From Candidatus Freyarchaeota archaeon (GTDB lineage Archaea; Asgardarchaeota; Jordiarchaeia; Jordiarchaeales; Jordiarchaeaceae), in contig JAUQZE010000007.1 in assembly GCA_030587365.1 (NCBI GenBank), positions 110,907 through 174,906 on the forward strand: a stretch of DNA of 64,000 bases, given 5' to 3'. The position numbers and the translations under genes were made by a program. Position 1 is the first letter of the stretch, and every line of letters begins with the position of its first letter. This document shows, in pieces, positions 17,669-27,293 of the stretch. The notes under the pieces are model-generated. The model did not search any database. It was given only the letters and a program-made list of their open reading frames with translations, and had not been told where the DNA came from.

Positions 17669-18046
17669 TTAAACAAGCCGCATTTTGATCTTGGCACCTC
17701 TTTTTACTTTCCTAAATAGTTCCAAATTGCTTGTAACCTTCCCGACAATGTTCACTTCTGAATAGGGTTCAATCTCCTCAAAGAACACAGCTAGCGAGTC
17801 GCCCATGACCCAGTAAGCCAATGTTCCCTTCTCAACTTTTTTTGTAGGTTTTTCTAATCCCTTCTTGATGCCTACCGGAAAATAAACCTCCTTTTCTTTC
17901 CAGATGTTTGCCCTACTAGAAATCGGAAGGGCGTCTCGGAGTGCCTCTACTGTTCGGGAGGCATAAATTCTGTTGAGCTCACCCTCAGCTTCGCCTACTC
18001 CCTCAATGATAAATTTTACCCTAAACCGTGACAAACTCTCAGACAT
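17669..18046 (-). CDS. Cyclophilin-like domain protein
   Basis: 125 residues. The order of strands and motifs (KFIIEGVGEAEGELN, RTVEALRDALP, EVYFPVGIKK, GTLAYWVMGDSLAVFF) fits the DUF369/TM1367-type cyclophilin-like beta-barrel family. Biochemical activity of these archaeal proteins is unknown, and the eukaryotic peptidyl-prolyl isomerase residues are not conserved. ATG 18046 follows GGGGAATC. Confidence 0.75.
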   Translation of the reverse strand: MSESLSRFRVKFIIEGVGEAEGELNRIYASRTVEALRDALPISSRANIWKEKEVYFPVGIKKGLEKPTKKVEKGTLAYWVMGDSLAVFFEEIEPYSEVNIVGKVTSNLELFRKVKRGAKIKMRLV

Positions 18047-18235
18047 TGTAGATTCCCCGAATTACTTTTCTAAGTGTGAAGGTTAATAAAAAGGTTTCCA
18101 TATTATTCTATGATAGGTAATGTAGAATTTCTGTGATTATTGGTTTTTACATTTTTTCGGGAAAAGGGTTTGAGTTCTCTTTTTCCAAGGAATGCACGAA
18201 CTTTCGCATAACTTGGTGGATAACGTGTGCTTGTT

Positions 18236-19615
18236 TTATAGGTAGTCTATTCCGTTTTCTTTTTTGCACAGGAATTTTTCGTGGCACCATGTGAAGGTTT
18301 TGTGTTTCTTGTAGATTTTGTCTACAGCGTCGATGATTTTTTCTGAAACGTTGGTACCGTAAATTTTTGGGGCTTTTTTCATTATGCTTGGGATATCATT
18401 CTTGTAAATATAGTTGACGAATTCGGGTAGATTTTCTAGTGGAGGTGTGAGTATGTTTGATTCGGACATGACGGATTCTGGTCTGTCCGTGTTAAAGCGG
18501 CAGGTTAATGATGTACATTCGTCAATCATATTAAGTTCTTCTTGTTGGGATCCACTATCAGTGAGACTTGCCCAGCAGTGCCCTGAGCGGAAGAATTCAA
18601 TTACATTGCCGTAACTTTTCCACAGGGGTGTAAATAAAAAGTTTTTATTATCTTCGGACAGTTTTTTGATAGAGTCGGTTAGACCATAATGTGTAAGTCC
18701 TGTATTCATGGCGGTTAATTCCACAAGGCAGACGTTCATTTTGTAGTCTAAAACCAGTTTTTTTATGGCGTTAATAATGTTTTTGAATCGGGTTTCCGTG
18801 AGGTTGTCTCGACGGTGCATATCAATTCTCAACCAATTATCCTGCTCAAGCTGGGGGTATATCTCAAAAATGCTATTTTCTGGCTTGTGATTTTTGGTGT
18901 ACTCCACAGCATCGACGACACTATTACCACAAATGGGAATTATTTCTGGATCGTATCCCTCCCGAACTAGATTCTCGTAGTTAATTTCGTGGGGGGCAAT
19001 GAAGCAAAAGGAACTTGAACCGCATATGAAGGTGTCAATTTGTTCGGGGAATGGTTCATTTCTATCAATACACCAATCCAAAGTCCACTGACCGTTTATA
19101 AATTCTTCAAAATCAATCGCCCCCTTCACAAAATCAAACATGGAGCGGGGGTACATGCCTCTTAATCCCGCTTCATTTTGGACACATTTTCTCCCCAAAC
19201 CATAGCTCCAAGCCAAAGGCACAACCCCGGCGGTTAATGTATCGCCGTGCACGCAGGGTATGAACTCTGTTTGGGGATAGTTATTTTTTAGATATCTTCC
19301 TAATTTTACCGTTTTAGAAAAGAGGTCAACAAACTTATCCGACATGTCACCACGAATATTTAAATTAGCTACTAAACGTTCGTCTAAATGAAATTCCTTT
19401 AAACCATGCCCTAAAAACTCGTCAAAATGTTGGCCAGTGTGGACCACTCCAACTGGTTTCCCTTGCTTCTCACATTCAAGAACTAGGGGGAACTGCTTAT
19501 AAAAATCAGGTTTAGTAGCCACGGTCACTAATAGTGCATAGTCATCGACGGCGATTTCTCTAAGGCGGTCTTCGTAAATTTCAGGTTTTTGCAAGTTGAT
19601 ATCCCATGAGGTCAA
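18236..19615 (-). CDS. UDP-N-acetylglucosamine 2-epimerase family protein
   Basis: 459 residues from TTG 19615, chosen because GGTGAAAGGAG lies 7 nt upstream; the frame extends 7 codons further. HTGQHFDEFLGHGLKEFHLDE, the CVHGDTLTAG substrate loop and the C-terminal LTDSGSQQEELNMIDECTSLTCRFNTDRPES are the Epimerase_2 (WecB) landmarks. It is longer than bacterial WecB (~380), with an insertion near residues 150-230. It interconverts UDP-GlcNAc and UDP-ManNAc for surface glycans, in line with the glycosyltransferases at 25-28 kb. Cytoplasmic. Confidence 0.85.
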   Translation of the reverse strand: MTSWDINLQKPEIYEDRLREIAVDDYALLVTVATKPDFYKQFPLVLECEKQGKPVGVVHTGQHFDEFLGHGLKEFHLDERLVANLNIRGDMSDKFVDLFSKTVKLGRYLKNNYPQTEFIPCVHGDTLTAGVVPLAWSYGLGRKCVQNEAGLRGMYPRSMFDFVKGAIDFEEFINGQWTLDWCIDRNEPFPEQIDTFICGSSSFCFIAPHEINYENLVREGYDPEIIPICGNSVVDAVEYTKNHKPENSIFEIYPQLEQDNWLRIDMHRRDNLTETRFKNIINAIKKLVLDYKMNVCLVELTAMNTGLTHYGLTDSIKKLSEDNKNFLFTPLWKSYGNVIEFFRSGHCWASLTDSGSQQEELNMIDECTSLTCRFNTDRPESVMSESNILTPPLENLPEFVNYIYKNDIPSIMKKAPKIYGTNVSEKIIDAVDKIYKKHKTFTWCHEKFLCKKENGIDYL

Positions 19616-19929
19616 AGTAAATGCTCCTTTCACCAATTTTTAACCAGATAGGACTAAGTTAACTGTAATCGTATTAATTGTTAGGGGATATAAGATTAAC
19701 TTTTAAGGCTTTGGGGAAAATAAACGAGTTGGTTTTAGGTATTTATTTCTAGATATTTTTTGGAAAAAGATAGTTTTAGCATTATTTCTTTTGAATTAAA
19801 TTTATGGTTTTAATATAAAAAATTGATTCATGTAAAGATTTAAGCTTATTGAAAAACTTTAATTGGTTTCAATCTAATATAGAGTTAGAGATAACTTTCC
19901 AAAAACGATTAAAAAGTGAGGGTTGCCCT

Positions 19930-20313
19930 TTGCAAGTAACTTCAAGACTTGAAGCCCTTCAAAAAATTCTTGAGAGGATTACAAAGAAAGGTTCCCTAAA
20001 AGCCTGCGTTGTCTCCTCGATTGAAGGCTTTGTCGTAGCATCCGCAGAGTCACCGGAAATTGATAAAAAAATCGCCGCGGCAATAGCTTCCTTCGCATTC
20101 TCCGCAGCTAAGAGAACAAAAAGCGAATTGGGACTGGGAGATTTAAGAGATGTTTTAATAAGATGCACCGAAGGCAAAGTTGTTTTCAAAGCGGTAGATG
20201 TGTCTCCAAATGAATCATTTATACTCTCAGCCATTATTCCTCCTTCAACTAGATATTATAACGGAATAATCAATATGGCTGCACGTGAAATTAAAAACCT
20301 CTTTTTAAAGTAG
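19930..20313 (+). CDS. Roadblock/LC7 domain protein
   Basis: About 127 residues from TTG 19930, fixed by GAGGG 7 nt upstream; the frame is open for 27 more codons but those look non-conserved. The single domain (SLKACVVSSIEGFVVASAES, helix IAAAIASFAFSAAKRTKSEL, strands DVLIRCTEGKVVFKAVD and FILSAIIPP) is a classic Roadblock/LC7 fold like MglB. Such proteins act with small Ras-like GTPases; one GTPase is at 29634 in this window. No direct operon link. Confidence 0.8.
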   Translation: MQVTSRLEALQKILERITKKGSLKACVVSSIEGFVVASAESPEIDKKIAAAIASFAFSAAKRTKSELGLGDLRDVLIRCTEGKVVFKAVDVSPNESFILSAIIPPSTRYYNGIINMAAREIKNLFLK

Positions 20314-20339
20314 AATTCTTTTTTTAAAAATTTATAATT

Positions 20340-21143
20340 GTGCAGATATCAATTATTGGTTTAGACACATTTTTAGAAATCATTATAACCGAATTTTTTT
20401 CTTATGGTGTATTTAGGAATGAATGGAGAAAGTTTTACGTGGATAAAAAAGCGGAATCCATTATTTCACTTCTAAAGAAGCTAAGAGAAGTAGAAACTCT
20501 CGATACTGAAGAGTTCAGGAAAATGGTAGGGGACCCAGCGCTTTTTGACTTGTTGACCACCAAAGGATATAATGATTTAGCGGAACAAAGGATTTCCTTT
20601 AATTTGGAGTCCAGACTTGAAATATCCCTGATCGCTTTAGAATACGGTGTGGATATAGAAGAAGTTTGTAAACTGTTAAGCTGGAAAGAATTTGAAGCTT
20701 TTTCAAAAAGTGTGTTAGAAAAAAACAATTATTTGTGTATCCAAAACTTTAGATTCAAACACAATCAAAAACGGTATGAGATAGACGTCGTAGGTTTAAA
20801 AGAACCTTTGATACTGTGTATTGATTCCAAGCATTACAAAAAATCAGGTAAGAGCTATGTTCTAAGAACTTATTGTAAAAAGCAAATCGAGAGGATCGAA
20901 GCCCTTTCAAGAGCGTTGTCTTTAATGGTTTCAAAACTAAGAATAATTAAATGGAAAGAAGCAAAAATAATACCATTAATAGTCACACTACTAGCCGAGG
21001 AAATAGATTTTTCCGAAGTTCCCATAGTTCCATTTTTTAAACTCAACAGTTTCATTACGGAACTACCAACTCACATTTCCGAAGTATATCAAATTCACAC
21101 AAAACTCCCTGAGTACACCAAGCTGGAAGACTACAAATCATAA
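20340..21143 (+). CDS. Restriction-endonuclease-fold (PD-(D/E)xK) nuclease
   Basis: 267 residues from GTG 20340; a GTG at 20439 preceded by GGAG is an alternative. An N-terminal helical/HTH-like region precedes a nuclease domain at ~125-200: FSKSVLEKNNYLCIQNFRF, KRYEIDVVGL, PLILCIDSKHY. The E-x-D ... D-x-K arrangement (EIDVVG ... IDSKHY) is that of Mrr/Hjc-like archaeal PD-(D/E)xK enzymes. It lies 26 nt after the roadblock gene. A DNA repair or defence role is possible; neither is proven. Confidence 0.7.
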   Translation: MQISIIGLDTFLEIIITEFFSYGVFRNEWRKFYVDKKAESIISLLKKLREVETLDTEEFRKMVGDPALFDLLTTKGYNDLAEQRISFNLESRLEISLIALEYGVDIEEVCKLLSWKEFEAFSKSVLEKNNYLCIQNFRFKHNQKRYEIDVVGLKEPLILCIDSKHYKKSGKSYVLRTYCKKQIERIEALSRALSLMVSKLRIIKWKEAKIIPLIVTLLAEEIDFSEVPIVPFFKLNSFITELPTHISEVYQIHTKLPEYTKLEDYKS

Positions 21144-21197
21144 ACTTATTTAAAAAACAGTATATCCGAGTTCCCATGGTTTGGAATTATTTGAAAG

Positions 21198-21734
21198 CTA
21201 GATAGCGGCCATTATTTCCGTAAATACTTTTTGATAAACCTCATCTCTGTTATTTCTGGTCAAGTTGAGTATCTCTACATCCTTCCTTTTCTTAACCTCA
21301 TCAACAAAAGGATGTTGAACATTTTTTCCTATTGTCCCCAGCACCGGTTTTGAGGAATCGAACGCCTCACGCACTGCAATCACAAACTCGGGTGCGAATA
21401 ACTCCATCTTTCCAATCTCATCAATTATAATTAGATCCGCTTTTTCAACGGCCTGAATAAGGCCCTTCACCCCAATATTTTTTATATTCTCGTTAATCAC
21501 ACCATATTTACCAACTCTGTACCGACTCCTTACATCAACCTTAGCTAAAAAATCCTGTTCTCCAGTTAGAAGATTGACTATAAGAAAACCTACGCGGACA
21601 TTTTTTTCACGCACCTCAGGTGTAATCACACCTCCAACTATCCGGCTACGCGACCGAACTTCTTCAATAATTTTGTTGATTAAGCTACTTTTCCCAACTC
21701 CGGGAAGCCCCGTAATTAACAGATTAACTTTCAT
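21198..21734 (-). CDS. THEP1-type nucleoside-triphosphatase
   Basis: 178 residues from ATG 21734 after GGGTGA. Walker A GLPGVGKSS (residues 8-16), Walker B LIIIDEIGKMEL and the C-terminal LGTIGKNVQHPFVDEVKKR are diagnostic of the THEP1 NTPase family (NTP to NDP; possible nucleotide or nucleic-acid role). The upstream 21 codons of the frame are not counted because the SD supports the later ATG. Confidence 0.9.
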   Translation of the reverse strand: MKVNLLITGLPGVGKSSLINKIIEEVRSRSRIVGGVITPEVREKNVRVGFLIVNLLTGEQDFLAKVDVRSRYRVGKYGVINENIKNIGVKGLIQAVEKADLIIIDEIGKMELFAPEFVIAVREAFDSSKPVLGTIGKNVQHPFVDEVKKRKDVEILNLTRNNRDEVYQKVFTEIMAAI

Positions 21735-21944
21735 TCGGTTTTCACCCTTTGGTATATCTTCTAAAACAATACTCAAGAGAAATAAATAAAACTTCATTGA
21801 CTAACTTCTATAAGAGACGGCTTAACACTAATCATATATTTCGAATTAAAATCTCACGTCCAGCCCTAAAACAATAAGCTTGATATTCTATTAGAAAGAT
21901 ATAAAGTTATTAAATCGTAAATGTTGAATTCGGAGAGATGCTCT

Positions 21945-22586
21945 ATGAGCGAGGAGGACGAACGCTTAAGGAGAAGCGCAATTCGCCTAGTGGCGGATAT
22001 TCAAGGTTTTCAGGGAAGCTTTGAGTTCGAGGTGACTTCTTTTTTTGAGAGGCTTCGTAAAGAGCTTTTCGAAAGTGAAAAAACAGTTTTCAGTAACGTC
22101 GAGATGAATAGAATTCTTTCACGCCTACAGAATTTAATGATTGATCTCCTAAATCAAATAGTGGATAAGATTTCGGTTGAAGCGGTAAAACAGATTCAAC
22201 TATCACTGGGAAACTTAAAGGACGTCCGCGAATCCGAGCTGCTAGCTGAAAAAACAGCTTCAGCAGCAAAGAAAGAAGCTATGGATTACAGATTCAACAA
22301 ATACGTCGTGAGCCTCGAGACCCGCGTTAAAGCCCTCGAAGAAAACGAGATTGCCAGAAAAAACTGGTTAAGAAAAGTGTTAAGCCAAGATAAGAAGTAT
22401 AAAATCCTGAGTTTACTGGAAAAGGAAAAAAAATCATTGGATTACGCAGAAATTTCCAAACAACTCTCACTCACCAAATCAAAAGTAAGAGAATACATTA
22501 AGGAGCTAGAAAAAAACAACCTCATCTCTGTAGATAAAACCAAAAAACCGTACACAGTAACACTCAAACAAACCCTATGGGTTTAG
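21945..22586 (+). CDS. Coiled-coil protein with C-terminal winged helix
   Basis: 213 residues from ATG 21945 (MSEEDERLRR), with GGAGAG upstream. Residues 1-140 are alpha-helical and charged; residues ~145-213 are a winged helix (KYKILSLLEKEKKSLDYAEISKQLSLTKSKVREYIKELEKNNLI). Likely a DNA-binding regulator with a dimerising coiled coil. Family not recognised. Confidence 0.6.
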   Translation: MSEEDERLRRSAIRLVADIQGFQGSFEFEVTSFFERLRKELFESEKTVFSNVEMNRILSRLQNLMIDLLNQIVDKISVEAVKQIQLSLGNLKDVRESELLAEKTASAAKKEAMDYRFNKYVVSLETRVKALEENEIARKNWLRKVLSQDKKYKILSLLEKEKKSLDYAEISKQLSLTKSKVREYIKELEKNNLISVDKTKKPYTVTLKQTLWV

Positions 22587-22639
22587 TCACATTTACATAT
22601 AAGATAACGCATAGATTAGCCTAGAAGGAGCGGGACTAA

Positions 22640-22942
22640 ATGGTGCGAATAATCGTGGAGTATTTCTTCAATCCAAATTCAACCGAATGCAAAAACTACA
22701 TGAAAATTGTAGTAAACCCCCTAATCAGAGAACAAATGAAAGAAGTAGAATGGAGAATAATCAACATTTACGACCCAAAGGAAAAGAAGAAAATCGAAGA
22801 ATACAAGATAAACGCCGTACCAGCCCTAGTAATTAACGAAAGCAGAATTCTCATAGGATTCAAACCCCAAAAAGAGGTTAAATCCATAATACAAGAAGAA
22901 ATAGAGAAAGAGAAAGAAAAGAGACAAGTAAAACTCGGCTGA
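22640..22942 (+). CDS. Thioredoxin-fold protein lacking CxxC
   Basis: 100 residues. The pattern VRIIVEYFFNPNSTECKNYMK ... YKINAVPALVINESRILIGF has the cis-proline (VPAL) and strand order of a thioredoxin/glutaredoxin fold, but only one cysteine in the active-site loop position (TEC). A monothiol redox or non-redox binding role is possible. ATG 22640 is 53 nt after the previous gene, so the two may be cotranscribed. Confidence 0.6.
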   Translation: MVRIIVEYFFNPNSTECKNYMKIVVNPLIREQMKEVEWRIINIYDPKEKKKIEEYKINAVPALVINESRILIGFKPQKEVKSIIQEEIEKEKEKRQVKLG

Positions 22943-22976
22943 TTCGCGGAATTTCTAAGAAGAAACCCTATTCAGT

Positions 22977-24908
22977 TTACCCAAGCTTTTTCGCTATTTC
23001 TTGCAACACTTCAACACAACGAGTACCATCCTCCACAGTAACCTGAGGACGAGTGTTGTTAGCCACACATTGCACAAAGTAATCTATCTCAGCAGAATAA
23101 GAAACGTGAGTCCTGCGAATCGCACTCGTGGCGAGATTCATTAGGTCGGTTAAACGTGATTCAAGTTGGTAGCGGCTTTCTTTCTTCTCACCCTTTCTTT
23201 TCAGTTTTATGGCGAATGGGGATCGTAGGACGTCTAGCCTTATGGAAGCTTTTTTTCCTATTATTTCCCAGGGGAATGAGGGGATTATGCTGCTTCCAAA
23301 CCAGCTTAATTCAATATTCGCTGTGGCTCCGTTTCTCATGGTCAAGCTTAAATCAGCGTGGTCATATACACCGTATCTCTCCGCAAGAGCGTGCGCGTTC
23401 TGCACTTTTTCGATTTCTCCGCATAGGAATCTTAGCGTATCGATTGTGTGGGGGCCTAGGTCGGTTACGACGCCGGTTTTTTCTTTGAATCGGAATGGCA
23501 TTACGGATTTCCATGTTCTCTGGTCGCTTTTGAAGTGTATTTTTATTTCTTTCAGGTCTCCGAGTTTTCCTAGTGATAAGATTTCGTTTGCGAGTCTTAC
23601 GCTGGGTGTGAAGCGATAATTGAAGGCGGGCATGACGAATTTCTTTGTTCCGTCTAGTGCTTTCATTACCTCGTAGCAATCGTTCACAGTGGTTGCGAGG
23701 GGTTTTTCACATAGAACATGTTTTCCGTTCTTTAGAGCTTCTATAGTCATGACTTTGTGAAGTTCTGGGGGTGTGCAGATGGAAACCGCGTCAATTTTCT
23801 TATTAGCCAAAAGCTTGTGATAATCGGTGTAAATCTCTTGAACGCCAAACTTCTTCTTGATTTCCACAAGTCTTTCTTCGTTGAGATCCGCGGCAGCAAC
23901 CAGTTTCACATTTTCAAGCTTAGCGTAACCTGGAAAGTGTAGGAGTTCAGCGATTTTTCCTGTTCCAATCACTCCTATTCCGACTTCCTTAATTCCCGGA
24001 ACCCTTTTACCCTTACTGGGGAGGAATAGAATTCTCAGTGTTGATGTGCCGTCTTTTGCTATCCCTGTGACTGAAAGCTCTGGGCCTCTGAATTTTTTGG
24101 CGACGGATTTGGGATTATCTCCTACTATTTCGATTTTTGAGAGGTCTATTTCGCCTAATCCTCCCTGGTGCGTCTTAACTATGGTCTTTATTTTTTCGGG
24201 TTTGAAGCCCATTATGTGTGCTGCGACGGAGTCAACGGTGACCGGGTCTCTGCCGCATAGAATTATGTTCATTTCTACGGGGTTTCCTACTATGGGGCCT
24301 CTGCCTTCCATTCCTATGATTCCATCTACTACGATAAGGTCTTGTTTCACGGCTAGGTTTATTAGAGGAATTATGTGGTCCAGAATGGGGTGATAAAAGG
24401 CGGCTTTGCTCTTTTCGGGGAGCAACCCGTAGAGGTTTTTGAGCGCAACTGTGATTACTGTGTTTTCATGCGTCTTGAGTTTTGGAACATTTATAAAATA
24501 GGGAGCACTTAGGACAGTTTTGGGTAGGCGGACCTTTTGTTGATGTACTTCCACTTCTTTTATTTCGTCGTGGCTGAGATTAAGGAAGGAGACGTTGTTT
24601 TTTCTCACAATGCCCATTGCTCCGCTCTGCTCCATTCTTATTTCAGCAGGGTTTGAGGTGCTGTCGCTCTCCACAACTAAGACTTTATTTGAGTGCTCCT
24701 TAGCTACTCTGATAACAGCGTCAAAAACACGTAGATCCGTGTTTATGCAACAGTAAAGGTCCTTGTGGTACGCTATGTTGGGTTTGATTACTATCTGGTC
24801 GCCACGGTCTACGTCTATACCGCCGATTAGTTCAATTCCTTTTCTTACCGTGGTTTCTATGTCCTTCACTTTCAACAAACTTACCTTAGGCAAATACTGA
24901 TCCTCCAA
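22977..24908 (-). CDS. DUF362 domain fused to Gfo/Idh/MocA-type dehydrogenase
   Basis: 643 residues. Residues 1-~295 are a DUF362 domain (VIKPNIAYHKD, NVPKLKTHENTVITVALKNLYGLLP, DGIIGMEGRGPIVGNPV) without an obvious ferredoxin module. Residues ~305-643 form a Gfo/Idh/MocA oxidoreductase: Rossmann GVIGTGKIAELLHFPGY, the CTPPELH nucleotide loop, CEKPLA and the GPHTIDTLRFLCG active-site helix. The second half probably oxidises or reduces a sugar or cyclitol with NAD(P). The fusion implies that the two act on linked steps. Codon third positions change noticeably near 23200. Confidence 0.8.
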   Translation of the reverse strand: MEDQYLPKVSLLKVKDIETTVRKGIELIGGIDVDRGDQIVIKPNIAYHKDLYCCINTDLRVFDAVIRVAKEHSNKVLVVESDSTSNPAEIRMEQSGAMGIVRKNNVSFLNLSHDEIKEVEVHQQKVRLPKTVLSAPYFINVPKLKTHENTVITVALKNLYGLLPEKSKAAFYHPILDHIIPLINLAVKQDLIVVDGIIGMEGRGPIVGNPVEMNIILCGRDPVTVDSVAAHIMGFKPEKIKTIVKTHQGGLGEIDLSKIEIVGDNPKSVAKKFRGPELSVTGIAKDGTSTLRILFLPSKGKRVPGIKEVGIGVIGTGKIAELLHFPGYAKLENVKLVAAADLNEERLVEIKKKFGVQEIYTDYHKLLANKKIDAVSICTPPELHKVMTIEALKNGKHVLCEKPLATTVNDCYEVMKALDGTKKFVMPAFNYRFTPSVRLANEILSLGKLGDLKEIKIHFKSDQRTWKSVMPFRFKEKTGVVTDLGPHTIDTLRFLCGEIEKVQNAHALAERYGVYDHADLSLTMRNGATANIELSWFGSSIIPSFPWEIIGKKASIRLDVLRSPFAIKLKRKGEKKESRYQLESRLTDLMNLATSAIRRTHVSYSAEIDYFVQCVANNTRPQVTVEDGTRCVEVLQEIAKKLG

Positions 24909-25004
24909 ATATTATGATTAAACATAGTGGACTTCTATCTGTTGGACTGTGATTAGGGTGCTCCCACTACAGAGCTGTTATGAGTACTACTCAATGGATA
25001 CGTT

Positions 25005-26237
25005 TTATTTTTGAGTCTTTTCCCACTCTACTTCCTTTCTTCTTACCCTGAAGAATAGAATGTTCTGGTAAAGAACCAGAAAGGATAAGGGCACGAAGTA
25101 GAGCCAAGCTTTGAGCTTTCTAAGTCTTGAACAAAAGAGAAGAGCTCCTAGACCGATCCAAAAACTCGTTCCTAAGCAAAGAAAGAATAAGGGCAGAACT
25201 TCGTGGTAAAATAGGCCAAGAGCTAGTGTGATTGGTAAGAGCGCTAGGCATACTGCGTTTAGGGAGGGAGCAATGTATCTAGCGGAGAAAGATAGGAAGT
25301 TTGGTAATCGAGGTTTCGGAAACATTTTCAGGCGTAGATGACTATACTTTGCCGTGGCTTGGTCTGAACCTCTACTCCACCTCCTTCTCTGTCGGACAAA
25401 GTCCCGTAAGGAAGCTGGCTCAAGCACCTTTACTCCGGGCTTATCTGTGTATACTATTCTATAGCCGTCAACGTAGATTCTGTACCACAATTCATGATCC
25501 TCAGCCAACATTTCGGGATCCCAGCCTCCAGTTTTCTCAAGGTAGGAACGCCTCACAGCATAGTTGTAGCCGATTAGAGCGGGTGTGGCTACCAGTTGTC
25601 CTCCCTGCCAGAGTGTGTATTCGAGGTCAATTATTCGACTGAGAATGCTACGCCTTTCAGCCTCATATTTTCCTTGGACGGCCATTACCTCTGGTTTGTC
25701 GAAGTTCTTGACTAGATTCATTATTGAGTCTGGATTAATACTACAATCCGCATCATATACTGCGACTATTTCTCCTTTGGATATGGATAGTGCTTCGTTT
25801 AAACCGTAGGCCTTTGTGAACCGCTTTTTGTGTTTTATTCGCTTTGTGTTTTTCCAATTTTTTGTTTTTTTCTCAATAATTTTAAAGGTGGCATCGGTTG
25901 AGTCGTCAACAAAAACAAACTCGATTTTATCTTGAGGGTAGTTCAAGTTACTCAGACTATCCAAAACACGTTCAACATTTTCTTCTTCGTTGTAAGTGGG
26001 AACAATTACCGTAACTGTTGGCAAATTCTTTTTTTCCGTTACTATTCTTCTCCTTTTCTTAAAAATAGAAGTAAAGGCAGTAAGAAGATAAATGAGAGGC
26101 ACTATCGATAGAATTATTCCTAAAATGATGTAAAACACAATGAGTATCCAAGGCAAGTCGAATATCCAAAGAAAGTTGGATATCCAAGGAAAGTTGGATA
26201 TCCAGGGAAGGTTGAATATCCAAGGTAGATTTGTCAA
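25005..26237 (-). CDS. Membrane GT2 glycosyltransferase with repeat-expanded N-terminus
   Basis: 410 residues. TTG 26237 is preceded by AAGGAG inside the end of the upstream gene, so the two are translationally coupled. The first ~30 residues are a Trp/Pro repeat (NLPWIFNLPWISNFPWIS...) encoded by ~18-nt tandem DNA repeats. A membrane helix is followed by a GT-A domain: TVIVPTYNEEENVERVLDSL, VFVDDSTDAT, VAVYDADCSINPDS, LAEDHELWYRI and QRRRWSRGS, as in processive or polyprenyl-phosphate GT2 enzymes. Two or more C-terminal membrane helices complete it. Acts at the membrane on surface glycans. Confidence 0.85.
   Translation of the reverse strand: MTNLPWIFNLPWISNFPWISNFLWIFDLPWILIVFYIILGIILSIVPLIYLLTAFTSIFKKRRRIVTEKKNLPTVTVIVPTYNEEENVERVLDSLSNLNYPQDKIEFVFVDDSTDATFKIIEKKTKNWKNTKRIKHKKRFTKAYGLNEALSISKGEIVAVYDADCSINPDSIMNLVKNFDKPEVMAVQGKYEAERRSILSRIIDLEYTLWQGGQLVATPALIGYNYAVRRSYLEKTGGWDPEMLAEDHELWYRIYVDGYRIVYTDKPGVKVLEPASLRDFVRQRRRWSRGSDQATAKYSHLRLKMFPKPRLPNFLSFSARYIAPSLNAVCLALLPITLALGLFYHEVLPLFFLCLGTSFWIGLGALLFCSRLRKLKAWLYFVPLSFLVLYQNILFFRVRRKEVEWEKTQK
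26150..26230. repeat. 18-nt tandem repeat within a glycosyltransferase gene
   Basis: About four to five copies of an 18-nt unit close to CCAAGGAAAGTTGGATAT lie end to end. Because 18 is a multiple of three, copies add or remove six residues (variants of NFPWIS) without breaking the frame. Such repeats often vary between strains. Confidence 0.75.
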
Positions 26238-26239
26238 TT

Positions 26240-27157
26240 TTACTTTCTCCTTATGGTTTTTCTAAGATTTATCATATCATTTAAAGTTTTCAATGGTTCT
26301 TTTCCGAGGAGGGCGGGAACAAGATATCCCGCGGCGTAGAAGAAATGGCATAAGAGATTGGGTCTCCAGAATGCCAAATACCCGTATAGAGACGCAAGCA
26401 TGATTCCCATATTAATTATAACTTTACTGAGATTTCTGCCGTAGAGATAATAATCGCCCACACTTATCATGTAGGCTCTTTTAAGCATATTTTCAATATC
26501 TATGCGATCCTTCCAAACCTTATGGAGAACCTCTACTTTTGGAGCGTAAACAACTCTATACCCAGAGTCCCGCACCCTATTACTTATACTAATTTCCTCA
26601 CCAAAAACCTTGACACCAAGGGGACCCAGCTGCTCTTTAAATCCTCCGATTTTTAGTGCTAGATCCTTTCTAATCGCTAAGTTTCCTCCGATTGGAAAGT
26701 ATACATCCTTACTCTTTTCACCCAAATTCATGATGCCCAAGATTCCGTAGACATCCTTTCCAAGCCATCTTGGCTTCTCGATTCCCACCATTAGTAGACT
26801 TATTTTCCCTCCAACACATCCAATACTCTTATCTTCAAAGGCACTACTAATTCCACGTAGCCATGACCTAGTTGCAATGCAATCATCATCAACGAATGCC
26901 ACTATCTGCCCAGCGGCGTTTTGAAGTCCGTAGTTTCTCCCAGCAGCTATTCCTATTCTCTTGGAAGGTCTTACAATTTTAACATTTGAAAAGCCCGAAA
27001 ATTTTGATTTAAGCTCCTCAAAGCTTCCATCTTCAGACCAATTATCAATAACAATAATTTCATATTCACCTTCAAAATTCTGATGAAGTACACTCTCCAC
27101 GCAATCCAACACATGGTCTTTCCTATTGAAGGTCAGAATAACTACCGATAGAATCAT
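26240..27157 (-). CDS. GT2-family glycosyltransferase
   Basis: 305 residues. GT-A motifs: SVVILTFNRKDHVLDCVESVL, IIVIDNWSEDGS, AAGRNYGLQNAAGQIVAFVDDDCI (the DDD metal site) and the acceptor-side FGEEISISNRVRDSGYRVVY. A short hydrophobic C-terminus suggests membrane association. First gene of a two-gene operon with the membrane GT2. ATG 27157 follows AGGGTAA. Resembles archaeal rhamnosyl- or AglE-type transferases, though the specificity cannot be read. Confidence 0.88.
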   Translation of the reverse strand: MILSVVILTFNRKDHVLDCVESVLHQNFEGEYEIIVIDNWSEDGSFEELKSKFSGFSNVKIVRPSKRIGIAAGRNYGLQNAAGQIVAFVDDDCIATRSWLRGISSAFEDKSIGCVGGKISLLMVGIEKPRWLGKDVYGILGIMNLGEKSKDVYFPIGGNLAIRKDLALKIGGFKEQLGPLGVKVFGEEISISNRVRDSGYRVVYAPKVEVLHKVWKDRIDIENMLKRAYMISVGDYYLYGRNLSKVIINMGIMLASLYGYLAFWRPNLLCHFFYAAGYLVPALLGKEPLKTLNDMINLRKTIRRK

Positions 27158-27293
27158 GATAAATTACCCTTCGTACTTAGTATTACACTCTTTTTTTATT
27201 TTTCGGAGACTATTTATCAAATTTTAGATTACTAGTTAAAAGAAGCATTAATAAGCCCTCCCTTCACAAAAAGAGTATAGAAAGTAGCAATCG

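Noticed and set aside
23156..23619. Plus-strand frames inside the DUF362-dehydrogenase gene
   Set aside because: Antisense shadows of a clear protein-coding gene.
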